Positions 34,001 to 46,702 of a stretch of 64,000 bases of DNA are shown here, piece by piece (within the stretch, counting starts at the first letter, position 1; each line of letters starts with the position of its first letter). The notes under the pieces were generated by a model. The model ran no database searches and was not told the DNA's origin. It worked only from the letters and a program-made list of their open reading frames with translations. The stretch lies in contig CP126195.1 of NCBI GenBank assembly GCA_030272155.1, forward strand, positions 3,641,001 to 3,705,000, in the 5' to 3' direction. This DNA comes from Tetradesmus obliquus. Taxonomy: Eukaryota; Chlorophyta; Chlorophyceae; Sphaeropleales; Scenedesmaceae. A program made the position numbers and the translations under genes.

Positions 34001-36752
34001 CGTCCTCATACAGCCGCCGCGCAGCAGCAGGCACCTTCGGAGGAGAGCTGTGCCGCTGCGGGCTGCTGCTATTGCTCTTGCCGCCACCGGTAGCTCCCTT
34101 GCTGCTGCTGCCAGCTGCTGCATTGGCCTTGCTAGGGCTGCTGAAGGTGAACCCATCATCATCTCCACTGTCATCAACATCAACACGCTGCTGCTGCTGT
34201 TTGATCTGCTGCTTCTGTTCAGCCTTTTTTGAGGTGGCAGTGGCTGTCTGCATGGGTGCTGTTGCTGTTGCTGACCGCCTGCTGTTGCGCAGCATATGGT
34301 CCATCAGCTGCCTGCCAGCCTCCTCACCAAGCACCGCTGCTGCAGCAGCAGCCGCACGCAGCGCCGCACTGTGCTGCTCCTGCTGCTGCTCCCGCTGCTG
34401 CTGCTGCTTGTCAGGCCAGCGCTTCAGCCCCATCCTGCCAGTGGATGCTGGCCGCTGCTTCTGCTTGTGCTGCTGCTGGTCTGCTGCTGCGGGGGCCAGC
34501 GGTGTGACTGGCCGGATGGGGCGCTGCGGGTAGCGCATGTTGTTGTGCTGCAGGCACGCACACCAGCACGTTGCAGAACCTTCAGGCCATGCACAAGACG
34601 GCTTGCGGAAGTGCCGAGTGCTAGCCGACGCATCAGTTACAAGCATGCCAGGCAAGCAATGCAGGCATTAAATCGTCCACGCTACTAGCGGGTCAAGCAA
34701 AGCTGTCCGCATGGCAAAACCCCAAACTCATAACCCCTCACCTGCACCAGCTGCTGCGACTTCTTGTTGATCTCAGGTTGGAAGGTGCACTCCTGCAGCT
34801 CGCCCGCCACCTCAGCATACCGCTGCCGCGCATACACCACCTCGCAGCGCTGCCGCCAATCCACATTCCTCTGATACAGCCGCTGCAGCTTCGCATCCAG
34901 CTCAGGTGTATGCTTCGCCCTGTAGCTGTTCACGTCCTGCGGGTCCAGCTTCCCACTGCCAGCGCCGCCGCCACTGCTGCCAGCACCCGGCCCTGCCTTG
35001 CGCTGCTGCTGCCGCAGGCCCATCAAGCCATCATACCCAGCCCACTCCTGCGGCCCGCCAGAGCCATCAAAGCCCTCCAGAATTGCACCATACCCCGCCA
35101 GCCCTTCTCCAGCACTTTTCCCGCCCGCACTGCCTGCTGCCGCACCCTCCCGCTCAGGGCTGCGCAGCCCCTGCCGCCATGCACGCTCAACCTCAGCAGG
35201 AATCATGCGCGGCTCTCTGTCGCCATCCTGCTGCTGCCCTGTTGTATGTGGCGACAAGCTGCGTCGTGTGCTGGCCCTGCCTGCGTAGCTGCCGCTGCCA
35301 CGGCCCCGTGCACTCAACGGGCTCACCCTGCTCAGCTGCTGCAAGTTGCCCAGGTAAGGCGCTGCACCCGCACCTGGCGGCACAGCCCCTCCGCCACTGC
35401 TGGGCGAGGCGGCGCCTGCGTTGTAGCCCATCCCTTCCATTGCTGCCTTGAAGCTGCTGCCACCGCTGCTGTGCTTGTACAGCAGCCCGCCCTCCGCCTG
35501 CCAGGCGCGCATGCTGTCACGTGCAGCCTGCTGCACTGCGCCACCGGCAGATGCTGGCTGGCCTGCTGCTGCTGCTGCGGGTGGGGCGGCTGGCGCCTGG
35601 CTCCTGCCTGCATGTGCTGCAGCCCTGGCGTGCATCACCCGTGCCTGCTCCAACAAGCGGGCAGCCATCTCGCTTGCAGTCTCTTTTGCCCTGCCACCGT
35701 TGCTGCCACCAGCACCACCACTGTCCCGCTGCTCCCTGCTTGTATGCACAGCACTGCCGAAGCTACTGCCACCACCAGCAGCAGCAGCAGCAGCAGGGCC
35801 AGCCCTGCCGTTGTCCACCACGCTTGGCGGCAGGCCAAGAAGCTTCTCAGCAGACGCCAGGAACGCTTCAGGAGTCGGCATGCCTGCTGCTGCTGGGTCT
35901 GCTGCCACAAGACTCTGCTGCCGCCTAGCTGTTCCTGGCTGCTGTTGCTGCTTCTGCTGTTCCTGCAAGCCAGCGTCGCTGCTGCTGCCACCCTGCTTGC
36001 CTGGCTGCATGTTCAGTGCGGTGCTCAGAATGTTGACAATGTCATCCACTGAGGTGTTGGGGTCACCCAGCAGAGCCTCGTCAAGGGCTGCAGACAGCAT
36101 GTCTGCCACGCCACTGCTTCCACCAGCAGCAGGTGCAATTCCTGCAAGCCCTTGCATGCTGTCCTGCAGCATGCTGCTGCCGTCTGGCTCTGCATATGGA
36201 TCTGCTGGTGCTGCCACGCCACCTGCTGAAAAACGCCTAGGGGGCTGGACGATAGCAGCACTCGCTTGCGCTGGGCGCTGCTGCTGCTGCTGCTGCTGCT
36301 GCTGTCCCCCCAGCACACCCAGCTGCTTGAGCTCCCGCTCTAGCTCCTAATGGCAAGGAAAGTTTGCAGGAACAGGTGATACAGGGCAGATGACACAGCT
36401 CTTGTTGGTGACATGCAGATATTGCATGAGCTGGATTGAATGTGGTCGGGCAGCTGCTGCAAAAGCTGCGCATGTGATGCCGACATGCAGCCTATTTGCA
36501 CACCAGCGCCTACCTCTTCAGCAGCAGAATACTCCCAGCGGTGGACAGCAGTGTTGGCTCTTCCAGACCTGACAACTGCTTCTGTGCTGTACTCCAGCTG
36601 CTGACTTGCGCGCACTGCAGCTGCAGAACCGCCAGCAGAACCCCTGCTGTTGCATGCAGCTGCAGCGCGCTCAGCCCTGAACTGCAGTACTGCATCTGCA
36701 GCAGGCTCCTGCTGCATCGTTTGCTTCACGCTGCCAGTTGTTTCAGTGGTTC
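31054..36752 (-). CDS. long low-complexity protein with repeated (D/E)CTFxP motifs
   Basis: Proposed exons: 36752-36514, 36346-34742, 34547-33916, 33541-33450, 33247-32775, 32450-31818, 31630-31409 and 31242-31054; every junction agrees in phase. Further 5' exons probably lie between 36753 and ~37270 (for example near 37012-37050 and 37195-37266), but their frame is unclear. A short motif recurs at domain starts: LQECTFQPEIN, LDECTFRPQTN, GPDFTFKPAIT, LAGVTFAPDM and LAECTFKPATT. Between these lie charged coiled-coil segments (ERQGLFLLIKEAKRAQ, EAYLASLEQKRRDMEAVRRR) and long Ser/Ala/Gln-rich linkers. Such CTFxP repeats occur in uncharacterised proteins of flagellates and algae; a cytoskeletal or ciliary role is a guess. 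The sequence shows no enzyme domain. Confidence 0.7.
32625..32727. repeat. 53-bp tandem duplication in an intron
   Basis: Two copies of a 53-bp unit beginning TCCAGGGGCAGTGTGGCAGT (32625 and 32678), nearly identical, in the intron between two exons of the CTFxP-repeat gene. Confidence 0.9.
33728..33787 (-). repeat. dispersed 60-bp repeat with (TGTAA)n tail, copy 2
   Basis: Exact 60-bp match to 5624-5683. Immediately to its left are about four ATTAC units (33712-33730), which on the minus strand form a (TGTAA)n tail after the repeat. That layout is typical of a 5'-truncated non-LTR retrotransposon or SINE insertion. It sits in an intron of the CTFxP-repeat gene. Confidence 0.6.
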
Positions 36753-37962
36753 CTGCAAGTTGTATACGAGACATGTCAGTGGCAAAGCAACGCAGCAGTA
36801 AACCAAGGTGGGCATGCAGTGGCACTGCTCTCCTTCTTCCAGCTAAACTTCATACGCCTGCAACTTGCATGGCCACAGCTACTCGCTCAACGGCTGAAAC
36901 ACGATATATAAAGCTGTTTGCATCAGTTTGGTGATGCTCTATGTTCTCTGACTGGTGCACTGTCAAGTTGCTGATACATCTGCTGCTGTGGTTGTCATTC
37001 TGGCTCCCCACCTGGTCCAGCTGACTGTAGGTCTTCACTGGGATGGACAGCCTGCGTTCATAATGGAAAAATGTGAGCAAGTTTTGCAACCCAAGAAACC
37101 AGCAGCAACCGCGTGAGACGCAAGACAGACAGGAGACATGCACGCCTGGCTGTGCACGCTGGTTCTGCAGCTGTAGCACACACGGCACCTACCTGCATGA
37201 CCAGGCTGCCAGTTTGAGCCAGAACTCGCTTACGTGAAAGCATCTGTTGCAATATCTGCTGGTTCACGAAAGAAAAGCAGCAGACTCAGCACTGTAGCTC
37301 AGGCAGTATCCTTGCTGCTGTATTTGACCAAGCAGCAGTCGGTGACGCACGCACCGCTGTTGCATCTCCTCCTAACTGCATTGAAGCTTTGGAGTCTGTT
37401 GCGGTCCCCATAATATGCCGCTGCAGCCAAAGCTGTGCAGTGGGGGTAACGAAAGCGGGCTTCGCCAAGCCGCTCGCTGGCTATCACACAGTCATTTATT
37501 ATCGTTTTTATGGGCCTCAGGAATGAATTCGACGGCGTTAAAGCGACTATACGCAAGGCGGGTCAATCAAGGCTGTACGGCAAAACGAACCACTCACGCG
37601 CCATCGTTGATTTGGCCGCAACTTCTGCTGTGCATGTTTCCAAAATTTGTGCCGAGAACACGTACCAAACACGCTTATGTCACGTGCTTCGGTGTGCCAG
37701 GTCTCAGCAGAGCAGGTGTCAGTAATGCGCCACGTCGTCTGCAACACATTCTAGACCGCAACCAACGCAAAATACCCAGCCAAACAGCACATACACGCCA
37801 TTACACCTGTAGTTCACGCGTTGAAGAAGCAATGCGCGCAGAACGAGGGCCTGTTCGGCGCTGTCAGTGGCAGCAAACGTCATCCTGAATGCCACCAGCT
37901 GCACTTCTGACCACTGCAGCAGTTCTCATCACAGATGCAAGCAGCACCACCCATCGCACTAC
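36753..37962. other. unresolved 5' region of the CTFxP-repeat gene
   Basis: Contains short exon-like pieces on the minus strand (37266-37195 encoding ...MLSRKRVLAQTGSLVMQ before GTAGGT, and 37052-37012 before GTGGGG) that may be 5' exons of the gene to the left. From about 37300 to 37962 I see no gene. TTACA at 37801-37805 is a possible poly(A) signal for the methyltransferase to the right. Confidence 0.4.
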
Positions 37963-38526
37963 TCATTTAAATACCACAGACACTGAGAACTGGACCTCCT
38001 GGTTGGGAGGCTTGCCTTCTGAGCCTGCTGCAACCTGAGGCACCCAGCCATATGTACCAGCCGCTTGACGCCAGCTATGGCGCACCAGCATGCTCCAGCC
38101 CTGCTCGGCAAAGAACTGCGCAAAGAATGCGACAATACAAACAACAGCATACAACGCGTGGTTAGGAAGTTCATGTGAGATTTGCTGTCCAGCCGCAGCC
38201 GCCACAGGGGGTGGCTGCGGTGTGTATAAGAACAAATTTTGGTGTGTGTGGAAGCCTCGACAGCAACACGGCTGACTGCCATAGTATGTGCCAGTGCGCA
38301 GCATCTCACATATCTAAACATCTGCTTAGGCCAAACATTTGTGGTAGGCACCCTGCAGGACATGCCCACCTCTTCAACGTTGTCAGGGCAGCCCCATTTG
38401 AACTGGCTCATCAACCCAGATGGCCTTGGCCTGCTGCTGCTGCTGCTGCCTGCTGGACTTGGCTCAGCTGTTGCCTCCCCAGCTGTGCCTGGCACTGCTG
38501 CTGCTGGTGCTGCTGTGTTGGCGCTA

Positions 38527-38561
<35 letters not shown>

Positions 38562-39093
38562 GCTGGTGCTCCTACTGTGCAGCAGCCCCAGGCCTTCTGC
38601 GGTAAGGAAGTTTCCTGCAAAGATGCTGCCTGGTGCAGATATGCTGGCAGCTTCCTGCAAGGACGACAAAAACGCAGCAGAACATCTCAGTGAGCCCTGC
38701 TGCCCTTGCTGCCTGCATTTGCATACGGTTGTGCGCTGTCACAAGCCCATGAAAAACTTCGCAGCCATCGATCCTCAAACCCAAGCAATGTCCAATCGCT
38801 GCGGTCAAAGCAGCCTCGTCTAACACATCCTGCATCAGCACAGCTGTTTGGATCTGTTATACAAGTGTCCTGCACATTCATTGGCACATACCTGCAGCAT
38901 CCCTCCCACACAGCTCGGGTCCAGATAGTACAGCAGCCCCTCTGCCAGCCATGCAGTAGGCAGGCGGGGGTCCAGCCCTGCTGCCAGCAGCTCAGCAGTC
39001 CAGCCAGGCACCTGAAGGTCTACTGCTGCACACGACCAGCTGCCAGCACGCAGCTCAGTGCCAGCACTGCTGATACCACTGCTGCTGCCAGGT

Positions 39094-39124
<31 letters not shown>

Positions 39125-40840
39125 TGAACTTCACGCCACTGCGTGAGAGCTCTGCGCGCTTTGCAGCCAGCACGTCATGCCTGTCCACTTCAAACCAGGC
39201 AATGGCAGGGGGCAGGGCCAGCCGCCAGGGGCGCGTGTCCATGCCAGAGCCCAGCAGCACCACCTGCAATGCAGAAGGCACAAGGCCGGGACGTGGTTAG
39301 TCTTGGATTGTGCAGTCAATCACTGCTGCATCCACTACTGCAATCCTTTCTTGTTGACTGTAAAGTATGATGAACTGCCATCTACTGTCATATGCTGTTT
39401 CTATCCACCTGCGCAGCTGCGTTCGCTGTTGGCATGTGTTGACTGCTATTGGCCTCATCACAGCCACCCACCTGCTTGCAGGAAGGCAGCCCGTGCTCTG
39501 CTACATGCTGCAGCAGCGGCTGCAGGCAGCGCACAGCACGCTGTGGCGGCGCACCCACAGCTGCAAGCGCTGCATCGTCAAAGAAGCATGTGCGCATGAT
39601 CAGCCGTGGCACTTGCCGCTGCTCTGCCTGCTGGGTAGGTTCACACTGCTGCGCCTCCTCCTGGTGGCCTGCCGACTGCTGCTGCTGCTGCTCAGACTGA
39701 GGTGCGCGCTGCTCCTGCTGCTGCTTTTCGGGCACGGATTGCAGCGCTTGCTGTCCCTTGCTGCTGCTGCTGCTGTTGTTGCGTGCGTTGACGACAGCCT
39801 CATTACCCTGCAGGGACACCAAGGTATCAGCCTGCGAATAATAAAGGGATACATGCTGGCATCATCAAATACCACAGCATTTGCCAGAATCTGCCTTGCC
39901 GCACGCGTTCTAGCTGTGACAGCAATGCAGCCATGTCATCCCGCGTGCCTTTGAGCAGCTGCTTTCTGAAGCCTGCTGCCATTTTGGTGTTCAAACCTGC
40001 TGCGAATCTGATATCACAATGTTTAGACGCCAACAGCAGTTGTGCTTGCCTTATACTTAGCCATGGCCTTGGGCCCAGCCAGTATGTATGCCAGAGGGTC
40101 AACCACAAAAGCATCAGGCCTCATGGACTCCACAGCACGGGCAGCTGCAAGCATGCGCATAACAGTTTCATGTACCAAGGGTTAGAAAAGTATTGGGTTA
40201 CTCAGTATGCAAGCGGGCTCACAAGCAACAGCTGTCGTGGTAGATGGTGGCCTGACTGGCAATGCTTCATCCCAACCTTGTACTGTGCGTGGCCAACACG
40301 GCTGCTGCAACGTCCGCGACAGCGTCAAGGTCATCGTCAGCTGATTGCTACATACACCTCTGCTCAGCACGTAGAAGTGATCAATACACTGCTGGTGCTG
40401 CTGGCACAACATGTGGCACGCTGCTCTGCTGCAACAGCACGCTGCGCGTTCACTGTCTGTGGCTGTCACCAGCTGTCCTGCTGTCAGCTGTCGTCACAAA
40501 TCACCACTAACCTGCTATAAGCCGTGACGAAAATGAAACAAGGCCTGCATGTGCAAGGACCCCGTAAGTTATGGGCAACAGTATGCAGACAGCAACAACG
40601 GCGGTCTGCAGCTAGCTGCCTGGAGTACTGCTGGTGCCGCGCAGAATGATGCAGCAGCAGCAGCAGCAGTCAACAGCTGCCTTGAGCCTTGCACAAGCCC
40701 AACAAAACAAACCAAAAAAACTCACTTTCGAGGCCCCCGAAGTTCTTCCTGTTGGACCAGCGAGTCAAGAGCTTGCGCAGCAGGGACTGTGCCAGAGCTG
40801 CTGTCCCCAACCCTAGCACGATCCTGACTGAGGCAGCCAT
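37963..40840 (-). CDS. SAM-dependent methyltransferase of the leucine carboxyl methyltransferase (LCM) family
   Basis: Six exons (40840-40726, 40144-40050, 39831-39472, 39263-38892, 38654-38370, 38115-37963) sum to 460 codons with all phases consistent. A hydrophobic N-terminus (MAASVRIVLGLGTAALAQSLL) may be a signal anchor or organelle leader. The family blocks follow in order: TARAVESMRPDAFVVDPLA, VPRLIMRTCFFDDAAL, the SAM-binding strand VVLLGSGMDTRPWRLALPP with FEVDRHDVLAAKRAEL, then WLAEGLLYYLDP, APGSIFAGNFLT and a C-terminal FFAEQGWS...YGWVP. This is the PPM/TIGR00027-like branch (O- or carboxyl-methylation of a small molecule or protein); the substrate is unknown. Inserted Gln- and Ala-rich tracts interrupt exons 3 to 5. 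Intron 2 has a GC donor (AAG/GCAAGC), the only choice that keeps frame. Confidence 0.85.
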
Positions 40841-41466
40841 ACTGCCCCCGTAAAATATCGCAGAAAAGTTTTTGTTTCAACAGGTGCAGAAGCCAAGGCA
40901 ATGTGAATCAGCTTCTTGTGATCAATTGCAGGACACGTGTTTCAAACACGAGGACTTGGCGACTTGATGCACATGGACGGGAACCAGCTGCATAAAATGG
41001 CTTTCAAGCGTCTCAGGTGAGGTGCTGTCAACGCACAGGCATGAACCAGGGCTTAGGTCTGCTGCAGTCGAAGTAACATGCATACCACAACCTTCATTCA
41101 AGGACTTCAAGACTTGAAGTGCAGGACCTGCAGCACTTGACCTGGTTACCCTGCAAGCGATAGTAACATGTTTCCCAGACGACTGTCACTTATGGCATAG
41201 CATCGTACTGGGCATGCCGCAGTACAGAAAATCTGCAGAGCACGCATGCGCAGAGCCTGCGCAGGCTCTGCACCCTGCACTGCATGATGATCTTGAGTCA
41301 AAATTCCCAACCATGCTGTATGGCTACTCATCAGTGCTGCGTGCCAAGAAAGCAGACGGCACCATCATCACCTTAGAAAACCCAAACATGCAACAACCAT
41401 GTTGAAAGCGTTCAGGGCGTTCAGACAGCGGCAGCAGACACATGCCAGCTGCTGCGGCAGCTGCTA
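40841..41466. other. intergenic
   Basis: Should hold the promoter of the LCM-type methyltransferase and the 3' end region of the first LRR gene. No coding signal was recognised. Confidence 0.4.
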
Positions 41467-43577
41467 CTAAGGCTGCGCCTCTTGCTGCTGGCCCCCACGC
41501 ACAGCAGCCCAAAATGACGCCATCTGCTGCTTCGTGGGCCTCTTGCCATCCTTGCTAGCAAGCTCCAGCCGCGTAAGCGCGCGCAGCTGCGTCAGCAGCT
41601 GCAAGCACTCGCCATCCCCAAAAGCATTGCGCCGCACATATAGGTGCTGCAGATGTGACAGCTTGCCAATAGCCAGCAGCGCTGCTCTGCTCTCTATGCT
41701 GGCATCATACAGCTTCAGCTTGCGTAGCTGCGGCAAGCCACATGCCAGCACAGCAGCACCCACGTCCCCTGCAGCCCATGCCGACACCTCCAGCTGGGTC
41801 AGCCCTGTCAACGCTGTCAGCTGCATGATGTCGGCTGCATCCGATTCCGTGCTGACAGGCGTCGTGTGTCGCGCCTTGACGCACAGCTCCTGCAGCTGCC
41901 GCAAGCCAGTCAAGTAGCCAAACAGCTTGGGGCGCATGTCAGGTGCATATGCGCCTTCCCTCAGGTCCAGGTGCAGCCGGCGCAGGCTGGTGGCTGTTGC
42001 TATGCCCGCCATCACACCAGGGAAGCCTTCACCATCGTCAAAATCACCGTGCAAGCTCTCCACGTGCAGGCTGCGCAGCTGCGGCAGCTGAGCCCAGGCA
42101 CTGGTGTGCAGCCCGATGAGGTCCTCATAGTAGCGCAATTCAATGTCTGTGAGTGCAGACAGGCCTGTCAGGGCCAGCAAGTCCTGCTGCGCCTCGAAGC
42201 AGCAGCACAGCGAGAGGCGTTGCAGCTGCTGCAGCGCGCTGACGCCACCGAGCCTCGGCAGGATGGGTTCCATTGAGTTCTCACCGCAGCCAGCTGTCAG
42301 CTCCAGCAGCTGTAGCGGCAGCTGCCAGCTGTCACTGCTGCGGCCATTGTTCTCAGAATCCAGCACCAGAGTGAAGTGCGTGAGGCATGTCAGGTGGCTG
42401 AGGCGGAGCACGCGGGCTTCGCCATTGCCATCATCATCGTCATCAATGTGGCAATGCGGCAGCTCCAGCTGCTGCAAGCTCGCTGGCAGCTGCTCCAGCT
42501 GCCCCGGGCCCACACAGATTGAGGAGATCTGCAGCAATGTGAGCTGCATGAGCGCAGCAACTGGCGCCAGCAGCTCCCCTTGATAGTGGTCCTCGCGTTC
42601 ACTGTCGCCCTTCAAGTGCAGCTGGCGCAGGTTGGTGAGGCTAGCGAGGGCCCCTGCTAGCTTCCCTGAAACCACACTGCCCGACTTGTAGTCCCTTTGC
42701 AGGGACCATCTGAGGCTGGTTAGGGTGGCTGCCGGCAGCGCAGACAGCAGCTCAGCGCCGTGGCGCACGCTGCTGCTGAAGCTGCGCAGTGCAAACCGCA
42801 GCCGCTGCTGCTGCTTTGTGCTGCCTGCTGCTGCTGAGCCGTCGCTGCTTGTGCAGCGGTTGGCTGCAGCAATCTGCTGTGCGCTGAAGCTGAAGAGGGT
42901 GTCCAGCGCGTGCTGTGCTTGTTCTTCTTCTATCACATCATGGTTCTGTGATGATGACTGCCGCTGTGTGTCTATCACTATCTCGCCCACCAAGTGGGCA
43001 TGTGGCGGCAGCCACCTGGTAAAGGACGCCACACATGCTATGAGTTGCAAGTCGCTCATGCCACTGCGCTTCAAGCAGATGCTGGTGCATGGCCCTCCTG
43101 CCTGCTGCGCTGCTGCCCTGACAGCCTTGCTGCTGCACAGCAGGCTGCACACTGTCGCTGCATCAAGCTGTGTTTTGGGGTGCTGCAGGACCAACTCCAA
43201 CACCTGCAGTGCGGCGGAGCAAGCGGGCAACCATTGGTGAGTGGAGCACTAGAGCAGCACAGCAAAGGCCTAGCAGGCAAAGGGCGAAAGATGGACGCAC
43301 TATGCCTGAAGCAGACATGAGGCGCGACAAGGACAAAACCAGTGGGCCAAGCTAAATAGGAGTAAACTCGTTTTACTGCTTGCACCTGCTCCCTCTGATG
43401 AGCCCTCGTGCAAGAGCAGCAAGCTGCCAGCTTGCTGTTGCTACTGCTGCTGCTGCTGCAAGGCTGACCAGCAGATGGTTGCTGATTGCACCACAGCTCC
43501 CACAACGCACGCGCCGGGGACGCGGCACACACCTGAATCTCCCTCGGGTAGCGAGGCGTGCTCCTGTGCGTCGCCAT
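41467..43577 (-). CDS. LRR protein, paralogue 1 of the tandem array
   Basis: Exon 1 is tiny (43577-43533, MATHRSTPRYPREIQ) and exon 2 runs 43203-41467; the 329-bp intron lies in phase 0 and the product is about 593 residues. The N-terminal helical block VLELVLQHP...LDAATVCSLLCSSKAVRAAA is reminiscent of an F-box but too divergent to call. A middle segment with a poly-Gln and Asp/Glu-rich part and the invariant LRSFSSSV..GAELL..LPAATLTSL follows. Then come about ten leucine-rich repeats of the LxxLxxLxLxxC/N kind, ending CLQLLTQLRALTRLEL and a WAAVRGGQQQEAQ tail. LRRs form a curved protein-binding surface; the ligand is unknown. No signal peptide, TIR, NB-ARC or kinase domain is present, so this is not an NLR or receptor kinase as seen here. 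Confidence 0.75.
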
Positions 43578-44580
43578 GTGCTGCTGCAGGTGGTGCTATG
43601 GGATGATCGAGTGTGCACGCTAGATGACCTGTGCCAGACGCAGCTGAAACCACATGGGTGTCGAACAGTAATTCGTGTGTTTGAGCGTAGCTGAAGCAGC
43701 CGATACGGTGGCCTGAGGTGCTCACGGAGTTGGCTCGTACATACAGGAGTCAGTGCAAATCTCAAATACAATGTTTGTGACAGGTGAAGTGTGTGACAGG
43801 TGAACATGCATCGACTACAACAGTATAAAGAATTGCAGGCAACACACATTGCAGTAGCACCATGCAGCATATTGCGTCACTCACATGTCTAGAAGTGGTC
43901 CCCCCAATGGCCACCATGGCTGGTAACAGTTTGTGCATGATTTCTTGACACCGCAACAGGATGCACCGCCAGCAGCAGTAGCACCAGCACCAGCACGTGC
44001 TACCAGCGGTACTAGCAGCACAACACAGCAGTACAGCGCAATTTGGTGGTCACCTGGCAAACCACACTGTGCTCACAACAGACAACTCATCTGCGTTGCC
44101 ACCATGGTACAATTTTTTTTAGCAAATTGGCATGGAGATGCCTGGGCATCAGCCGAAGTTGCGGCAGACAGACAATTAGCATGGTAGGCGGGGAGGCAAC
44201 GCCGTTATAGTAACGCTCAACACAAGGCCTACAGTTCGCCGCTAAACATGAACTATCCAAAGCACAGCCTCCCACACCACTGCCCCCACCCGCTGTTGAT
44301 GCTTCAGCCCCTGCCGCTGCTTTGTGCGCAAACCCTACCACGTTAGGTGTTGAAAGGCACAGTCAATACCGCATATGTGTGGAACTACGCAATGATGTTC
44401 AGCTAGTAGCTGCGCAAAGCAGCTACACAGTGCTAGTACTCCTCCAACTTTGGGTTCATGTCAGTGTAAGCATAAACCACGTAGCGTGCGCCACAATCAT
44501 TAGCCCACACCCTGCCTCTGCAGCATTCAAACCGCTTGGCATGGCATTGGCTGCTGCTGCAGCAGCTGCTGCTGCAGCTG
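43578..44580. other. intergenic between LRR1 and LRR2
   Basis: No gene seen. It should contain the LRR1 promoter and the LRR2 3' region. A few short frames lack any domain. Confidence 0.4.
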
Positions 44581-46560
44581 CTACTGTGGCTGCGCCTCTT
44601 GCTGCTGGCCACGCACAGCAGCCCAGAATGCATCCAGCTGCTGCTGGCTGGGCTCTTCACCGTCCCTGCTCATAAGCTCCAGGCACGTAAGCGCGCGTAG
44701 CTGCGTCAGCAGCTGCAAGCAATCATCAACCCCAAATCCGTTGTGCCGCAGGTCTAGGTGCTGCAGGTGCGCCAGCTTGCCAATCGCTGGCAGCGCTGCT
44801 CTGCTTCGGAGGTCGCACTCAAACAACTTCAGTATGCGCAGCTCTGGCAAGCTGCATGCCACTGCCACAGCTGCCACGTCACTGACAGCCCAGCCCCTCA
44901 AATCCAGTTCCGTCAGCCCCGTGAGCGCTGTCAGGTGCAGAGCATCATCTGCATCCAACTCCCAGCCGTAATGTGGGCAGGGCACCGCATCCACACGCAG
45001 CTCCTGCAGCTGCCGCAAGCCAGTCAGGTACCCAAACAGCTTGGGACGCATGCCGTATGCAGCAACGCCATCGCTGAAGTCCAACTCTAGCCGCTGCAGG
45101 CTAGTCGCTGCTGCTACGCCCACCATCACCTGCCTGAAGCTTTGTGCGGACACATCATCCGCAGGCACGCTGCCTGTGCTGCGCACGCGCAAGCTGTGCA
45201 GCTGCGGCAGCGCAGCCCAGGCGCTGCTTGTGCGCACCTCGCCAAGCGGCGCGGTATACTGCAGATTCAGGTAGCTGAGTGCCTTCAGACAGCTCAGCGC
45301 CAGCAGACCTGCCCCGGTCTCGCAGCACTCCGTCAACCAGAGGCACTGCAGCTGCTGTAGCGCGCCGACGCCGCCCAGCAGCGGCAGCACCGCGCAGCCG
45401 CCTACGTCGTCGTCGTTGGCAAGGGCCGCGCTGGCGGCCAGCTGCAGCAGCTGCGGCGGCAGCTTCCCAGTGAGCTGCAGATCGTCATGCGGTCTGTGCA
45501 GATTCAGCAGCGCCAGGTGCGTGAGGCGCGCGAGGTGGCTCAGGTCCAGCTGCTGCTGTTGAGGGAGTTGCTGGGCTCTGCCGCCATTGCCTTCAGCCTC
45601 ATCAGCACTGCCCTCATCATTCGAGTCGATGATTACATCAAAGTCGTGCACCTCCAGCGACTCCAAGCTCGGCGGCAGCTGCCGCAGCTGTGGCAGGTAG
45701 CAGGATACACCCCAGATCTGCAGAGAGGTGAGCTGGCTGAGCGCCTGAACTGCCGCCAGCCAAGCACCTGATACGTGCTGGTTCAGGCGAAGGCACCGCA
45801 GGTTGGTGAGGCCCGCAAGCGCTGCTGCTGGCACACTGCTGCGGTCGTCCCGGTAGCCGTCGAGCACCACGCAGGTGAGGCTGGTCAGCGTGGCTGCTGG
45901 CAGCGCGCGCAGCAGCTCAGTGCCGTGCATCACGCTGCTGCTGAAGCTGCGCAGCGCAAACGGCGGCCGCTGCTGCTGCTGCTGCTGCTGCGAGGTGCCT
46001 GCCGCTGCTGTGCTGCCGCTGCTGGAGATGTTGCTTGCTGCAGTGATCTGCTGCATGCTGAAGGCGAGGAGAGTATCCAGCACATGGTATGCTGCCTCTT
46101 TGTCATCACCGTCTGGTGGTGGTGGCTGCAGCTCCAACTCCAGCGCTATGTTGCCAGCAAGGTGAGCATGTGCCGGCAGCCACCTGGCAAAGGACGCCAC
46201 ACGCGATGCAACTTGCCATTCGCTTGCATCGCCTTTCAAGCACATGCTGGTGCATGGCCTTCCTGCCTGCTGCGCTGCTGCCCTCACTGCCTTGCTGCTG
46301 CACAGCAGGCTGCACAGGGTGACGGCATCAAGCCCTATGCTTGGGTTCTGCAGGACGAGCTCCAGCACCTGCAAGGACAGTGTAGTGACATGAACAGGCA
46401 GCAGGCATTGCTGGTTGGGCCTGCCAACGCAAAAAGGCATGTTGGAACATTACACGTGGCAGGGCTCGTGAAGAACAGTGGCACACTTTTTGTGCGGATG
46501 AAGTCAACACACTCAAGTCATCAGCTGCACCGGCTGCCCAAGCTGGTGTTCCCATGCAGC

Positions 46561-46591
<31 letters not shown>

Positions 46592-46702
46592 AGCTGCTGC
46601 TGCAGTTGGCTGCTGACAGCACCAAAGCCCGTGCAGTGTCTGCACATGCTGCCTGACACACACCTGGATCACCCTGCTTGTCTGCGTCGTCATTTGCTGC
46701 AT
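44581..46702 (-). CDS. LRR protein, paralogue 2 of the tandem array
   Basis: Exon 1 is 46702-46664 (MQQMTTQTSRVIQ; the second Met aligns better with the other paralogues) and exon 2 is 46368-44581, about 608 residues. Same architecture as paralogue 1: VLELVLQNPSIGLDAVTLCSLLCSSKAVRAAA, an acidic/Gln-rich middle, the LRSFSSSVMHGTELLRALPAATLTSL block, then leucine-rich repeats and the QQQLDAFWAAVRGQQQEAQ tail. The N-terminal and C-terminal blocks are more conserved between copies than the central LRRs. Intact, with no frameshift seen. Confidence 0.8.
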
